Assembly: GCA_009823505.1 (NCBI GenBank)
Contig: VZQC01010577.1
Location: 159,985 to 223,984, forward strand
Length of the DNA stretch: 64,000 nucleotides
Source of the DNA: Rhizomys pruinosus
Lineage: Eukaryota; Chordata; Mammalia; Rodentia; Spalacidae
Direction: 5' to 3'
Under the pieces are notes generated by a model. It was not told the DNA's origin and did no database searches. It saw nothing but the letters and a program-made list of their open reading frames with translations. Shown piece by piece: positions 9,525 to 19,330 of this stretch (positions are counted from its first letter, which is position 1; every line of letters starts with the position of its first letter). The translations under genes were made by a program, and so were the position numbers.

Positions 9525-10060
9525 TTCTTTGTAAAGAACACTATCATCCACATAGTTCTCAAGCTGCAAAGCCAGGAGTCAACCTGAGTTTTTCTCTTTC
9601 TTCTAACCTATTCAGTCCATTACCAAGTTAGTTCTACCTCTAAATTCTGTCTTAAATTTGCACCTATCCTGACTCTCTTCTGTCTCCTTGTCTCTCTTCT
9701 CGTTGCCTTTAGTCTCTTGTCTGAGGTCAGAAGAATTTTAAAAAACATTTATCACATTATATCACAAACTGACTGGCAACCCCTCAGTGGCTTCCTGGTA
9801 CAAGAAATGATAGGTAGAGATCTCAGCCTGGTCTACAGAGTCCAACACATCTATTTTCTCAATGTATTTATCATTCTGTTCTATGTAATGTCTTTCATGT
9901 CTTCAGCCATGAAACACTGTTCTCCAGCAGACCCAGCCCGTTCCCACTCCAGAGCCCTGACACTGTTCTCTGTACCCCACTATATTTTCTCTGATCTCAA
10001 GTGGCTGTCTTTTCATGTAATTTAGATTTCAGTTGAAATCTAGTTGAGCTCTTTTTAGTG
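9525..10060 (+). mobile_element. L2 LINE 3' fragment
   Basis: L2 blocks appear in order: TAGTTCTACCTCTAAATTC, AAGAATTTTAAAAAACATTTA, CAACCCCTCAGTGGCTTCCT, then ATGTAATTTAGATTTCAGTTG. A 102-aa open frame here is incidental. Confidence 0.72.
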
Positions 10061-10093
10061 GGTTCCTTAGGGATTATAGCATAACTCTTAAAA

Positions 10094-10203
10094 CTTGTTA
10101 CCTTAAAACAAGGAATTGAATTCCTTCTTCAGTTGCTTGTTGTTGGTGTAAAGAAAGGCTACTGATTTTTCTAGGTTAATTTTGTATCCTGCCACTTTAC
10201 TGA
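10094..10203 (-). mobile_element. Short internal L1 ORF2 fragment
   Basis: GAATTCCTTCTTCAGTTGCT, TGTTGGTGTAAAGAAAGGC and TTGTATCCTGCCACTTTACT match the ORF2 stretch at 14.78-14.87 kb. AACTCTTAAAA occurs just before (10083-10093) and at its right edge (10204-10214). Neither L1 end is present. Confidence 0.7.
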
Positions 10204-10431
10204 AACTCTTAAAAGACCTCTGATTAACACTACTTTAGTTTTAGTAAGATATAGAACATTTTCTCCAGTGTGACTCCTATTACTCCCCTGTTCTGTGTGA
10301 TTGTTGTCAGATACATCACATGTTGTAATCAAATATTACTGTCATTAATGTTTTTTTGTAAACTCTATAAAATATTCTGTCTCTGAAGAGAAGAGAGAAA
10401 ATAGAATGCATAAGTACAATTTTGCCTTTCA

Positions 10432-10470
10432 CATATATATACATATACATATATATATATATATATATAT
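10432..10470. repeat. (TA)n/(CATA)n microsatellite
   Basis: An interrupted CATATA run passes into pure TA. Confidence 0.9.
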
Positions 10471-10564
10471 GCCTTTTATATTTTCCACATACTATTTTGG
10501 GTGATTTTCATTCTTTTTTCTGGTAGATACTAGTTAGTAACTAGAATTTCCTTCATCCTAAAAA

Positions 10565-10616
10565 AAACCTTTTTTTCTTAATTTTTTTAATGAGCTTTTG
10601 TGCATTTCATACAACA

Positions 10617-10628
<12 letters not shown>
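10565..10628 (-). mobile_element. L1 3' tail, first part
   Basis: GAGCTTTTGTGCATTTCATAC after a T-rich stretch is the complement of the conserved L1 3' terminus. A B1 splits it; L1 continues at 10798-10860 with GATGCAGAAGTTTACTGTTT. Confidence 0.72.
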
Positions 10629-10648
<20 letters not shown>

Positions 10649-10797
10649 TGTTTTTGTATTTTTGACACAGAGTCTCCCTTTAGTCCCAGTTGTCCTGGAG
10701 CTCTCTCTGTAGACCAGGGTGGCCTTGAACTCACAGAGATCCACCTGCGTCTGCCTTCCAAGTGCCGGGATTAAAGGCATGTGTCACTATGCCAGGC
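10629..10797 (-). mobile_element. B1 SINE nested in an L1 tail
   Basis: A long T-run leads into GACACAGAGTCTCCCTTTAG, then GAACTCACAGAGATCCACC and ATTAAAGGCATGTGTCAC. The L1 3' UTR is recognisable on both sides. Confidence 0.9.
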
Positions 10798-10867
10798 AAT
10801 ACTTTTTTGATGCAGAAGTTTACTGTTTTGGTCAGTTCTTTGAACATGTAAAAGGAAACAATATTTC
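10798..10867 (-). mobile_element. L1 3' tail, second part
   Basis: GATGCAGAAGTTTACTGTTT and GGTCAGTTCTTTGA match the L1 3' UTRs at 6.2 and 29.1 kb. It is cut off by the LTR at 10868. Confidence 0.7.
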
Positions 10868-11237
10868 TGTGTTAAATAGCTTTAGTTGTCAACTTGACAC
10901 ACCTAGGAAGAGGGAACCTCAGCTGAGGAATTGTTTCTATTGGACTGGCCTTGAGGGTGTGTCTGTGAGACATTTTCTTGATTGTTGAGTGAGGTGGTAG
11001 AGCCCAGCCCACTGTGGGTGGTGCCATCCCTGGGCAAGTGGTCTTGAGTTATAAGAAAACAGGTTGTGCCAGAGGATCTAGAGGAGCAGTCCGGTAAGCA
11101 GCATTCCTCCATCGTCTGTGCTTCACTTCCTGCCCTGTCCCCTCCATGATGAATTGTAAGCACAAGATGAAATAAACCCTTTCCTTCTCAAATTGGTTTT
11201 TGTCATGTTTATCACAGCAATAGAAAGTAAGAGAGCA
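10868..11237 (+). mobile_element. Rodent ERVL/MaLR-type LTR
   Basis: It contains AGCTTTAGTTGTCAACTTGA, CTGGCCTTGAGGGTGTGTCT, CCCAGCCCACTGTGGGTGG, GAAATAAACCCTTTCC and a TTATCACAGCAATAGAAAG end. The copy at 28.33-28.65 kb (minus) belongs to the same family. The flanks ATTTC and ATTTA may be a decayed 5-bp TSD. Confidence 0.78.
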
Positions 11238-11708
11238 ATTTATTTATTGATAAGGAATTCTCTCAGTCTTTAACTTGATGGAATGATTTTAATTTGTGAT
11301 ATGCAAAGATTATTTACTTGATGGTAGTTTTTGATTGGCAGCTTTTTTTTTTTTCTTTCAGTAATTTCAATTTGTCTTTCCACTGTCTTTTGGCCTCTTA
11401 TTTGTGAGGTGACACTTGTCATTACTCATTCTGTCTGTTCCTCTGAATGTGAAAGTAAACTTACTTCTCTTGCTTCTTTTAAGATTTTCTCCATCTGTGG
11501 CTTTTGTTCTTTGGTAGGATCATTCTAGGTGTGAAGTTCTTTGTGTTTATCATACTTGTCACTCATTGGGAGAATTTTTTACTGATTATTTCTTTGAATT
11601 TCTTTTCTGCTTGTTTCTTTCCCTTTCTTTCTGGACTTCTGCTACCTCTCTGTATAGAGGAACAGCCCTACTGTGTCCTGATACCCTGGTACCTGCTCTG
11701 ACCAGTCA
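11238..11708 (-). mobile_element. Old mammal-wide L1 (L1M-like) fragment
   Basis: Plus-strand text such as GATTGGCAGC with a T-run and CTTTCAGTAATTTC, then TTAAGATTTTCTCCATCTG and ATTATTTCTTTGAATTTCT, follows the antisense of old L1M elements. It is bordered by LTRs on both sides. Short open frames here are incidental. Confidence 0.65.
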
Positions 11709-12029
11709 TGTGATGGTCAATAATGTCCACTTGGCAGGACCTGGACTCACTATGGGACAGAGCTCTGGGTGTGACTGTGAAGGATTTGTAGATTAGGCTA
11801 ATGAGATTGGAAGGCTTACCCTACCATTCCTACTATTCCATGGGCTGATGGATTGAATAAAAAGAATGAGATGAGTTGAGTACCAGAATTCATTTCTCTG
11901 TTTCCTGACTGTGGATGCAATTGAGCTTATCGCCATACCTTCCCAGCTGATGGACTCTGCCCACACTCTGTGACTTGCAATAAACCCTTCCTTAAGTTGT
12001 TTCTTGTCAGGTATTTGGTCAGTGTAACA
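11709..12029 (+). mobile_element. Rodent ERVL/MaLR-type LTR
   Basis: It opens TGTGATGGTCAATAATGTCC and contains GATTGAATAAAAAGAATGAG, TTCCTGACTGTGGATGCAAT and GCAATAAACCCTTCCTTAAG, ending near GGTCAGTGTAACA. This is the layout of a second rodent LTR family, distinct from 10868-11237. Confidence 0.72.
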
Positions 12030-12699
12030 GGAAAGCTTGTTATAAATCTTGGTAACTCTGTTGTCCTTGCTGTAATAAAGGGAGAGCAACTTTGTAGGGA
12101 GCTTCCAGGAGGAGAGTTTACATGTATCTTTTTATCTTTCAGGAGAAGGTCACAAGCTAGGTTTCATCAGTTTCCTTGAAGTGTACTTGGGAATTTTGAC
12201 TTTGATTCTTCTTAGCGCAGAGTGCTGTAGCTTAGAGGAAACTCCTCAAAATGGGAGTTACCCACTGTCTGAGTTACCCACATCTGAGCCTTTTGGTTGG
12301 TTGGTATGCTGTGGAACTAAGGACACTGCTGTTAACCCTAGGCAGGCTGATCTTGCTTTGTTTATGTCACTGCTGTCTCTCCATAGGGCTGATCTATGAG
12401 ACAGTGTGACTTCAGGAGGAGTTCCTGTGTACCTTTGGCCACAGTGTTGCTTGACAGCAGGTTAGGATGTTTGATGATACCTCTGTTCATTGGAGCAGTG
12501 CTTCTCAAAGTTCTTGTGTATTGAGAACCCAAGAATGTGATCTTGTTTGGAAATAAAGCTTTGCAGATGCAAATTAAATCACAATGAGTTTAATACCAAT
12601 TTAGTTTAGACTTTAGTCTAATGGTTGGTTTTGTAAAAAAAAGGGAAGGTTTGACAGAAGCACACAAGAAAGACAATTTGAAGACAGGAAAAGCCAAGA
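12030..12699. other. Unique sequence
   Basis: No gene recognised. A short stretch near 12540 (TTGTTTGGAAATAAAGC, TTTGCAGATGC) resembles an MLT1-type LTR, but too little matches for a call. Confidence 0.5.
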
Positions 12700-12714
12700 A
12701 GGACTCTTTTTCTT

Positions 12715-12989
12715 TTTTTTTTATTTAAAAAAATTTTTTTTAAATTTTTAAATTAATTTTTATTTATTTCTGTATGTGTACGAATGTACTGTCTGCATGC
12801 AAGTCTGTGCACCTGTGTCGTGCAATGCCGCGGAGGTCAGAAGTGGGTGTCGGATTCCCCTGGAGCTGGAGTTCTCCCGGAATTGGAGTTTCAGACGGTT
12901 CTCAGCCGCCATGTGGGTGCTGGGGATCGAACCCGGGTCCTCTGCAAGAGCGGTCGGCGCTCTTAACCGCTAGGCCATCTCTCCAGCCC
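12715..12989 (-). mobile_element. B2 SINE, young subtype, 15-bp TSD
   Basis: Full-length B2 read on minus (GGGCTGGAGAGATGGCCTAG start, GGGTTCGATCCCCAGC B-box). AGGACTCTTTTTCTT lies on both sides (12700-12714, 12990-13004). It has the duplicated TCCAGTTCCAGG block of the young subtype. The 60-126 aa open frames here are antisense B2, not genes. Confidence 0.96.
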
Positions 12990-13106
12990 AGGACTCTTTT
13001 TCTTACAGCCATCAAGAGAGAAGGCATGGACCTACTGACCCGTAACCTTGATTTTGTATTACCTTCAAGAATTTTGGAACAATATGTTTCCATTTTAATA
13101 ACCTCT

Positions 13107-13123
13107 CCATGTAGTACTTTTTT
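13107..13123. repeat. L1 target-site duplication, left copy
   Basis: CCATGTAGTACTTTTTT (17 bp) recurs exactly at 15059-15075 and frames one L1 insertion. Confidence 0.95.
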
Positions 13124-13261
13124 GTTCTTTTTTTATTTGTTTATTAATTTTTAAGGGATTCACAATAAAAGAGCACAGTTGTTTTCAGATCACATTGACG
13201 TTGCTAGTTTTCCATACAATTAGGTAATTGGTGCTAGCATCCACAGATGAGGGATACCATT

Positions 13262-15058
13262 ATTCGTTTGTTTTTCTGGGAATGTATTATTTCACTCAGT
13301 ATGATGTCCTCTAGCTCCATCCATTTACCAGCAAAGCTCATGATGTTGTCTTTCTTTACTGCTACATAGAACTCCATTGTGTAGATGTACCACATTTTCT
13401 CTATCCACTTATCAGTTGAGGGGCACTTGGATTGGCTCCAGCTCCTTGCTATTGTGAAGAGAGCTGCAATAAACATGGCTATGCATGTATCTGTGTGGTA
13501 AGATGAGTCTTGTGGGTACATACCCAGGAGTGGTATGGCTGGGACAGGTGGCAAGTTCATTCCAAGTCTTCCAAGGGTTCTCCACACTGCTTTCCATAGT
13601 GGCTGTACCAGTTTACATTCCCACCTCTCCAGCACTTGGTATCATTTGTTTTCTTGATCCTAGCCAGTCTTATCTGAGTGAGATGATATCTTAAAGTGGT
13701 TTTAATTTGCATTTCCTTAATTATTAGTGATGTTGAACACTTTTTAAGGTGTTTCTCAGCCATCTCTAATTCCTCACTTGTGAAGTCTCTGTTCAGCTCT
13801 TTGCTCCATCTATTGAGTGGGTCATTTGTTTTCTTTCTTCTTTGTTTCTTGAGTAGCTTGTATACTCTGGAAATCAATACTTTGTCAGATGTATCTGCAG
13901 TGAAGGTTTCCTCCCACACTGTGGGATTTCTCTTCACTTCCTTCATTGTTTCTTTTGATGTACAGAAGCTTTTGAGTTTAATGAGGTCCCATATGTCAAT
14001 TTTCAACCTTAATTCTTGCACAGTTGCTATCTGATTTAGGAAATATTTTCCTATGCCTATGTCTTGTAGTCTGCTGCCAACTTTTTCTTCTATCTCCTTC
14101 AGAGTTTGGAGTTTCACACTGAGGTCTTTGATCCATCTGGAGTTGACTTCTGTACAGGGAGAGAGGTAGGGGTTTAATTTCATTCTTCTACAAGTGGTGA
14201 TCCAGTTTTGCCAACACCACTTGCTGAAGATGCTGTCTTTCTCCATTGTGTCTTCTTGGCTCCCTTGTCAAATATGAGATGGTTTTGTTCCATTGGTCAA
14301 CAGGTCTGTTTTTGTGCCAGTACCAAGCTGTTTTTATGACTATAGCCCTGTAGAATAGTTTGAAGTCTGGTAGAGAGATCCCCCCTGTATTGCTCTTTTC
14401 ACTCAAGGTTGTTTTGGCTATTCGGGGTTTTTTGTTTTTCCAAATGAAATCAAGGACTTTTTTCCCAGGCCAGTGAAGAAACTCTTGGGGATTTTAATTG
14501 GGATTGCATTAAATACATACAAGAGTTTGGGTAGAATGGGCATTTTTTTTTTGGTCTTTTCGAGACAGGGTCTCCCTGTAGCCCCAGCTAGAATGGACAT
14601 TTTTACTATATTAATTTTCCCAATCCATGAGCATGGGAGGTTTTTCCATCTTCTGATGTCTTCTTCAATTTCTTTCTTCAAGGGTTTAAAATTTTTGTTG
14701 TAGATATCTTTGGTGTCTTTGGTTAGGTTTGTTCCTAAGTATTTTATTGTTTTTGAGGCTATCGAGATTGGGAAGGTCTCCTTGAATTCCTTCTTCAGTT
14801 GCTTGTTGTTGGTGTAAAGAAAGGCCACTGATTTTTTTAGGTTAATTTTGTATCCTGCCACTTTGCTGAAGCTATTAATTTTTTCTAGGAGTTTTCTGGT
14901 GGAGTTTATCATCCCCTAAGTAAACAGTCATATCATCAGCAAATAGGGATAGCTTGACTTTCTCTTTTCCAATTAGTACTCCTTTAATTTCCTTTTCTTG
15001 CCTTATTGCTCTAGCAAGTGTTTCAAGCACTATATTGAAGAGGAATGGTGACATGGGG
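13262..15058 (-). pseudogene. L1 ORF2 (RT to C-terminus), disrupted
   Basis: Conceptual translation gives L1 ORF2p pieces in at least three frames. The segment at 14875-15058 carries the RT catalytic motif FADD (codons at 14932-14943) preceded by [10 protein letters not shown]. The piece at 14418-14912 covers the palm/thumb region (KINLKKSVAFLYTNN, KYLGTNL). Pieces at 14188-14406 and 13557-14246 cover the C-terminal region ([26 protein letters not shown]). Frameshifts near 13.6, 14.25 and 14.4 kb, the nested B1 scrap and a frame break near 14.9 kb rule out a functional protein; the endonuclease domain is absent because of 5' truncation. Confidence 0.92.
14548..14588 (-). mobile_element. 41-bp truncated B1 inserted in L1
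   Basis: A T-run plus GGTCTTTTCGAGACAGGGTC and TCTCCCTGTAGCCCCAGC is only the 3' end of B1. TAGAATGGGCATTTTT (14532-14547) and TAGAATGGACATTTTT (14589-14604) flank it as a TSD with one mismatch. Confidence 0.88.
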
Positions 15059-15125
15059 CCATGTAGTACTTTTTTATGGCCACCATAGGAAATTAATACA
15101 AAGTCACATAAGGCTCTGAACTTTT

Positions 15126-15332
15126 TTTTACTTACTTGTATGAGTGTACTGTCTGCATGTAGGTTTGTGCACCCATGTCGTGCAATGCTGCGGAGATCAG
15201 AAGAGGGCATCAGATTCCTCTAGAACTGGAGTTAAAGATGGTTCTTAGCTGCCACGTGGGTGCTGGGACTCGAACCCAGGTCCTCTGCAAGAGCAGTCAG
15301 TGCTCTTAACCGCTGAGCCATCTCTCCAGCCC
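15126..15332 (-). mobile_element. B2 SINE, older subtype
   Basis: B2 without the internal duplication (AACTGGAGTTAAAGATGG on plus). Flanks AAGGCTCTGAACTTTT (15110) and AAGTCTCTAAACTTTT (15333) are a TSD with two mismatches. Confidence 0.94.
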
Positions 15333-15404
15333 AAGTCTCTAAACTTTTAAACTCCATAATCTTATTTGGTTCCTTTAACTATTTTCTAGCTCCTTATTGG
15401 GCCT

Positions 15405-15612
15405 TGTATTTGTTGGGTCACTGGCCTTGAGGTGTGTCACCAAGGATGGCCTTGAATTCCTGACCCTCCTGACTCTACCTCCTAAAAGCTAAGATTTATA
15501 GGCATGCACCCCCACACCTGATTTATAGCTTACACAATGCTGGGAACTGAACTTGGGGCTTCATGTATGCTAGACCTGCACAATAGCAATTGAGCTACCT
15601 CTCTAGCACTTG
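15405..15612 (-). mobile_element. B4-like SINE (ID plus B1 parts)
   Basis: The plus strand shows a decayed B1-like part (GGATGGCCTTGAATTCCTGA, TATAGGCATGCACC) followed by an ID-like part (GGAACTGAACTTGGGGCTTC, TGAGCTACCTCTCTAGCAC). This is the order of B4 in minus orientation. Confidence 0.65.
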
Positions 15613-16758
15613 CTTTCTAATTTCTTTCCATGCTTCATAATTTCTTATTGTTGAAAACCAGTCAATTTAGATAATATACTGTAGCAATGCTGGATGTCTG
15701 TATCTTCCAAGTTTTTGTTGCTGCTTATTTATTTAGTCTCTGACCTGAAGTCAGTCTGTGGATATGATTTCCTCAGGGTGTGCAGCTGCTGACATGTCTT
15801 TCTGATCTTTAAAATTCTTATTTTTTTAATGTCTTGTTTCTCTATTTCTTCTTAGTCAGCCAATGTTTAGTCATGAGTTGTGCCCAAACTCTTTGTATTG
15901 GTTTTCAAAAATGTGTTGTTTCTTCCTGCTACCATATTTAATTATCACATGGCTAAATGACATACATGTATGATATACAGTAAGTTGGAAGTCCTGTACA
16001 GGTCCCCCGTTGGCTGAAATCATGGTGGCACCAAGGGCACATTCTTCTGTGGAGGCTCCAGGGAAAGAATCCATGTCCTTGCTCTTCACATTTCAATGGG
16101 TTCTAGCACACTTTAGCTCGTGGCCTGCATTCCCCATCTGCCTGACCAGCAGGGCAGGTCAAGCCCTTTTCGTAGCACACCATTTTGATTCAGCTGAAAA
16201 CATTCTGTGCTTTTAGTGAATCATGTAATTAGATTGAGCCTGCCTAGCTGAACCATCTCCTCTTCATTTCAAGGCTCTTAGCTTTAATCAGATCTGCAAA
16301 GTTCTTTTTGCCATGGTAACATAGTCCCAGGTTTTGGGGTAAGACCTGGACTTCTGTGTGAGGTGTAGAGGAAGGAAGGAAAGGAGGAAGGGAGAAAGTG
16401 AGGAGTGAAGGGAGGTGAGGTAGGGAGGCGGGGAGGGCATTGCTCTGCCTACCATCTACCTCAGTCTAGTAAGGCTCTGGGCAGTTAGTTCTATCAGCTC
16501 CGTGGGATTATTCAAGTTCAGCAGTTTCCCAACTGGAATCGTCTCTGTGCATGTGCTCAGTGTCCTTGTCAGCCGAGGATGTGTCAGAAGCTTGTCAAGC
16601 CCCTTTAGGATATTGTTAATTTTTGCATCTCTTTGTCAACTTTCTGGTAAGTCTTTAAGTCTGTTGCTTCAACCAGGATTTCAATCTCAGGGTAACAGAA
16701 ACTACGGCTTTTCTAATTCACTTGTCACCAAGATTGTTTATTTTACTGAAGATGTTGT
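15613..16758. other. Unclassified sequence, no gene recognised
   Basis: No gene found. The part at about 16020-16180 (GGCTCCAGGGAAAGAATCC, TAGCTCGTGGCCTGCATTCC) resembles an old mammalian interspersed repeat whose name I cannot fix. A short A/G-rich patch lies at 16370-16440. Open frames of 68-198 aa have no recognisable domain. Confidence 0.5.
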
Positions 16759-16772
16759 AGGTGTGTGTTTTT

Positions 16773-17008
16773 TTTTTTATTATTTATTTTTGTATGTGTA
16801 TGAATGCACTGTCTGCATGCAGGTCTGTGCACCCGTGTCGTGCAATGCCGCGGAGGTCAGAAGAGGGTCTCGGACTCCCCTGGAACTGGAGTTCTCCCGG
16901 AACCGGAGCCACAGACGGTTCTCAGCCGCCATGTGGGTGCTGGGGATCGAACCCGGGTCCTCTGCAAGAGCGTCGGTGCTCCCAACCGCTAGGCCATCTC
17001 TCCAGCCC
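16773..17008 (-). mobile_element. B2 SINE, young subtype, 14-bp TSD
   Basis: Full-length B2 with the duplicated TCCAGTTCCAGG-type block. AGGTGTGTGTTTTT flanks it at 16759-16772 and 17009-17022. Confidence 0.96.
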
Positions 17009-17022
17009 AGGTGTGTGTTTTT

Positions 17023-17324
17023 AAACTTCCATCCCAAGCTAAGTGAGTCTCCTCTGGCAGCAAAGTTGCTGATTCCCACAGCTGGTCCCCCTTGCTGACC
17101 AGCAGGAGGAGGAACACAATTCCAGCCCCAAGCTCAAACACCATAAACCCCCACAGTTCATATTCAAAGGCCAGTAGTTACTCTGTTTATTTGCACTCTG
17201 TCTTTGGTTGACTTCCAAAGCTCTTCAACTGTTGTTTTGACAGCTCTGTTTTTAGTATTTATCATTGCTTCGGGGAGAGAGGATTTACTGCCCTTCAACT
17301 CCACCATACCAGGAATCCCACTCT
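17023..17324. other. Unclassified sequence
   Basis: No gene recognised; possibly an old L1 fragment that becomes recognisable after 17325. Confidence 0.4.
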
Positions 17325-17398
17325 CTACTGAACTGGAGGGTTTAGTCCAGTTATGTTTAGAATGATTAGCAATACTGTTGAGGTAAAATTTTGGCATG
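17325..17398 (-). mobile_element. Possible old L1 fragment
   Basis: GAACTGGAGGGTTTAGTCCA and TATGTTTAGAATGATTAG resemble antisense L1M ORF2. The match is short. Confidence 0.4.
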
Positions 17399-17400
17399 TA

Positions 17401-17550
17401 TATAGATCACTAATGCATCAGGTAGGTGTCTATAGATCACTAATGCATCAGGTAGGTGTCTATAGATCACTAATGCATCAGGTAGGTGTATATAGATCAC
17501 TAATGCATCAGGTAGGTGTATATAGATCACTAATGCACCAGGTAGTGGTA
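17401..17550. repeat. 30-bp minisatellite, five units
   Basis: Five head-to-tail 30-bp units begin TATAGATCACTAATGCATCA; the first four are near identical and the fifth carries changes (GCACCAGGTAGTGG). Unit length is ten codons, so the plus frame reads YRSLMHQVGV repeatedly; this is a by-product. Confidence 0.97.
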
Positions 17551-17669
17551 GAAGGTGTCAGTGAGACAAAGACAATGGTCTCGGTGTGGGGGAAAACAGA
17601 GATGAGGGGAGAAGTGGGGAGTGGGGTGGCTTAATTCTGGCACGTGGGCTGGCGGTGATACAAGGTGGG

Positions 17670-17829
17670 TTTTTTTTTTTTTGGTCTTTTTTTGAGACAG
17701 GGTCTCCCTGTAGCCCCAGCTGTCCTGGAACTCACTCTGTAGATCAGGCTGGCCTTGACCCCACGAAGATCTGCCTGCCTCTGCCTTCTGAGTGCTAGGA
17801 TTAAAGGTGTGCACCACCACGCCTGGCTC
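17670..17829 (-). mobile_element. B1 SINE
   Basis: A long T-run leads into GAGACAGGGTCTCCCTGTAG, running through GTGCACCACCACGCCTGGC. ACAAGGTGG occurs on both sides (17660 and 17831), a probable 9-bp TSD. Confidence 0.95.
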
Positions 17830-17839
17830 AACAAGGTGG

Positions 17840-18814
17840 TTTTTGAAACAGGCTGTTGCAGAGAACAGCATGGAGAGAAGAGGGCAGGCCTGAGCATCCT
17901 GTATATGAAGGAAGGAAGGGATGAGGACCTGGGAAAGCAGATAGCACCATGCCACGTAAGATGGGAATTAAGTGGCAGTCCAAGGACTTGAGGACTTTCA
18001 CAAACTTTGCTTACTAACGTTTATAAGATTGAGAGCACTAGATCGATGGATCAGGGTACTTTCTAGGGTGATACCTCTTACATGAGGTGCACATTTCTCT
18101 CAATATTTGAAACTCCTCTTTTCTGCTACTTTTGTTATTTATTCTGGCCCCATTCTCTGGTGGGAGATTTCTGGGCTGAGGTCTATTGTGGACCCACACT
18201 GCCTCCCTGTGCCAGGTTTGTGCATAGCACTTGGCACACCAGCTCCCCCAGGGCTAGAGGGGATGAAGCCCAGAGAGCTGGTCCTGGAAGCATGACACTC
18301 CTCACTGCGTTTAGTTTTTTCTTCATATGGGAAGACTTACTTTATTCACATTTCTTCTACACATAGTCGCACTGAAAGGAGAGGACAGGGCCTCCCTTGA
18401 GGACCTTCCTCCATCAACATCCTGGGCTACGGGCAAGCAGGAGAGACCTCAGTTTATTCCCGTGGGCACCCTGACTCCACTACTCAAGCTAAGATTATCT
18501 TTCTGACTAAGGGAAGTTTTAAAAAGTCATCCTCTTCCTTTCTAATTTCAATGAGAATTTCTGAACTAGTTTCTGAGTTTTGGGGAGGATTTGGCACGAG
18601 ATCATCAGACCCACAAAGATGAGTTCAACATTGTCGTTAGCTTGCAGGGGAAGCTGCCTCTACTGCTCATGAATTTCTCCCTGCCTGGTAGACAGTCCAG
18701 TGGCTTCATCTGATGTTAAGGCAGTCTAGGCAAGTGCGGTAGCACGGAGCCACACCCCCAGCCTTTCAGGGTCCATGTAGCTCTGGACTTGCCTTGTTTA
18801 TCAACCTCTGCTCC
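17840..18814. other. Unique sequence, no gene recognised
   Basis: No repeat or gene identified. Overlapping 62-94 aa open frames at 18082-18366 lack any domain I recognise. Confidence 0.55.
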
Positions 18815-18873
18815 TGCCTCAATCAGAAAGCACTCCAAATTTCCGTACATACTCCCTCTGCCTGGAAAATGCT
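18815..18873 (+). mobile_element. L2 LINE fragment, left part
   Basis: ACTCCCTCTGCCTGGAAAATG matches the L2 block TTCCCTCTGCCTGGAA. A B3 SINE follows; L2 resumes at 19100. Confidence 0.65.
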
Positions 18874-19099
18874 TGTTCTGCCTAACTAACTAACTAATTA
18901 ATTAGGCTAGTGTGTGTGTGTGTGTGTATGTGTGTGTGTATGCGTGTATGTGTGTGTGTGTGTTGGGGCACATGTGCAATGGCATATGTGTGGGGTCTAG
19001 AGGACAATTTGTAGGTGTCATCTCTCCTTTTCTACTGTGGGTACTGGGAAGTGACCTCAGGTCCTCAGACCTTTACTCGCTGAGCCAACCTAGCCAGCT
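18874..19099 (-). mobile_element. B3 SINE with (TG)n, 12-bp TSD
   Basis: A CTAA/TG-rich 3' end leads into GGGTCTAGAGGACAATTTG, CTCTCCTTTTCTACTGTGGG and CAGGTCCTCAGACC, the B3 order on minus. CTGGAAAATGCT flanks it exactly (18862-18873 and 19100-19111). Confidence 0.85.
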
Positions 19100-19330
19100 C
19101 TGGAAAATGCTGTGTGTGGATCCTTTGTTTGGGGCCCTGTCAGTTTTTCTGGAGAGTTCCTACATGTACATTGGGAGTCACATCCTACATGCCCCCTCTG
19201 CAAGTCTTTCTTGAGCCTGACTCAGTCCCAGTGACTTGTACATGCCTCGTTTGTTAGTGTCTCTAGTGCTTGTACACTGGTATCGTGTAGGCACTCAACG
19301 AATGTTTGTGGGTGATTGTGCCAGCTATTC
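19100..19330 (+). mobile_element. L2 LINE 3' end, right part
   Basis: It resumes the interrupted L2 and ends TAGGCACTCAACGAATGTTT, the common L2/MIR terminal motif (CACTCAATAAATGTTT type). Confidence 0.62.

Larger units (their letters stand above)
13124..15058 (-). mobile_element. 5'-truncated L1 insertion, 1935 bp
   Basis: A single L1 copy in minus orientation is bounded by exact 17-bp TSDs. From left to right it holds a T-rich tail, a short 3' UTR (TAGCATCCACAGATGAGGGAT) and ORF2 back to the reverse-transcriptase core. A 41-bp B1 scrap is nested at 14548-14588. It is the least decayed L1 in the window but is not intact. Confidence 0.95.

Noticed and set aside
12774..13154. Recurrent 60-130 aa frames with CLHA...CTRVVQCRGGQKR
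   Set aside because: The same peptide appears at every B2 on the strand opposite to the SINE; it is antisense B2, not a gene family.
13557..14246. 229-aa open frame as a host gene
   Set aside because: It is the C-terminal part of L1 ORF2 inside a TSD-bounded, frameshifted L1.
16502..17098. 198-aa open frame
   Set aside because: Its C-terminal third is antisense B2 and the rest has no recognisable domain or exon structure.
17401..17550. CRISPR-like array
   Set aside because: Units are contiguous with no unique spacers and the DNA is mammalian; it is a minisatellite.
17353..17634. Frame with repeated YRSLMHQVGV
   Set aside because: Direct translation of the 30-bp minisatellite.
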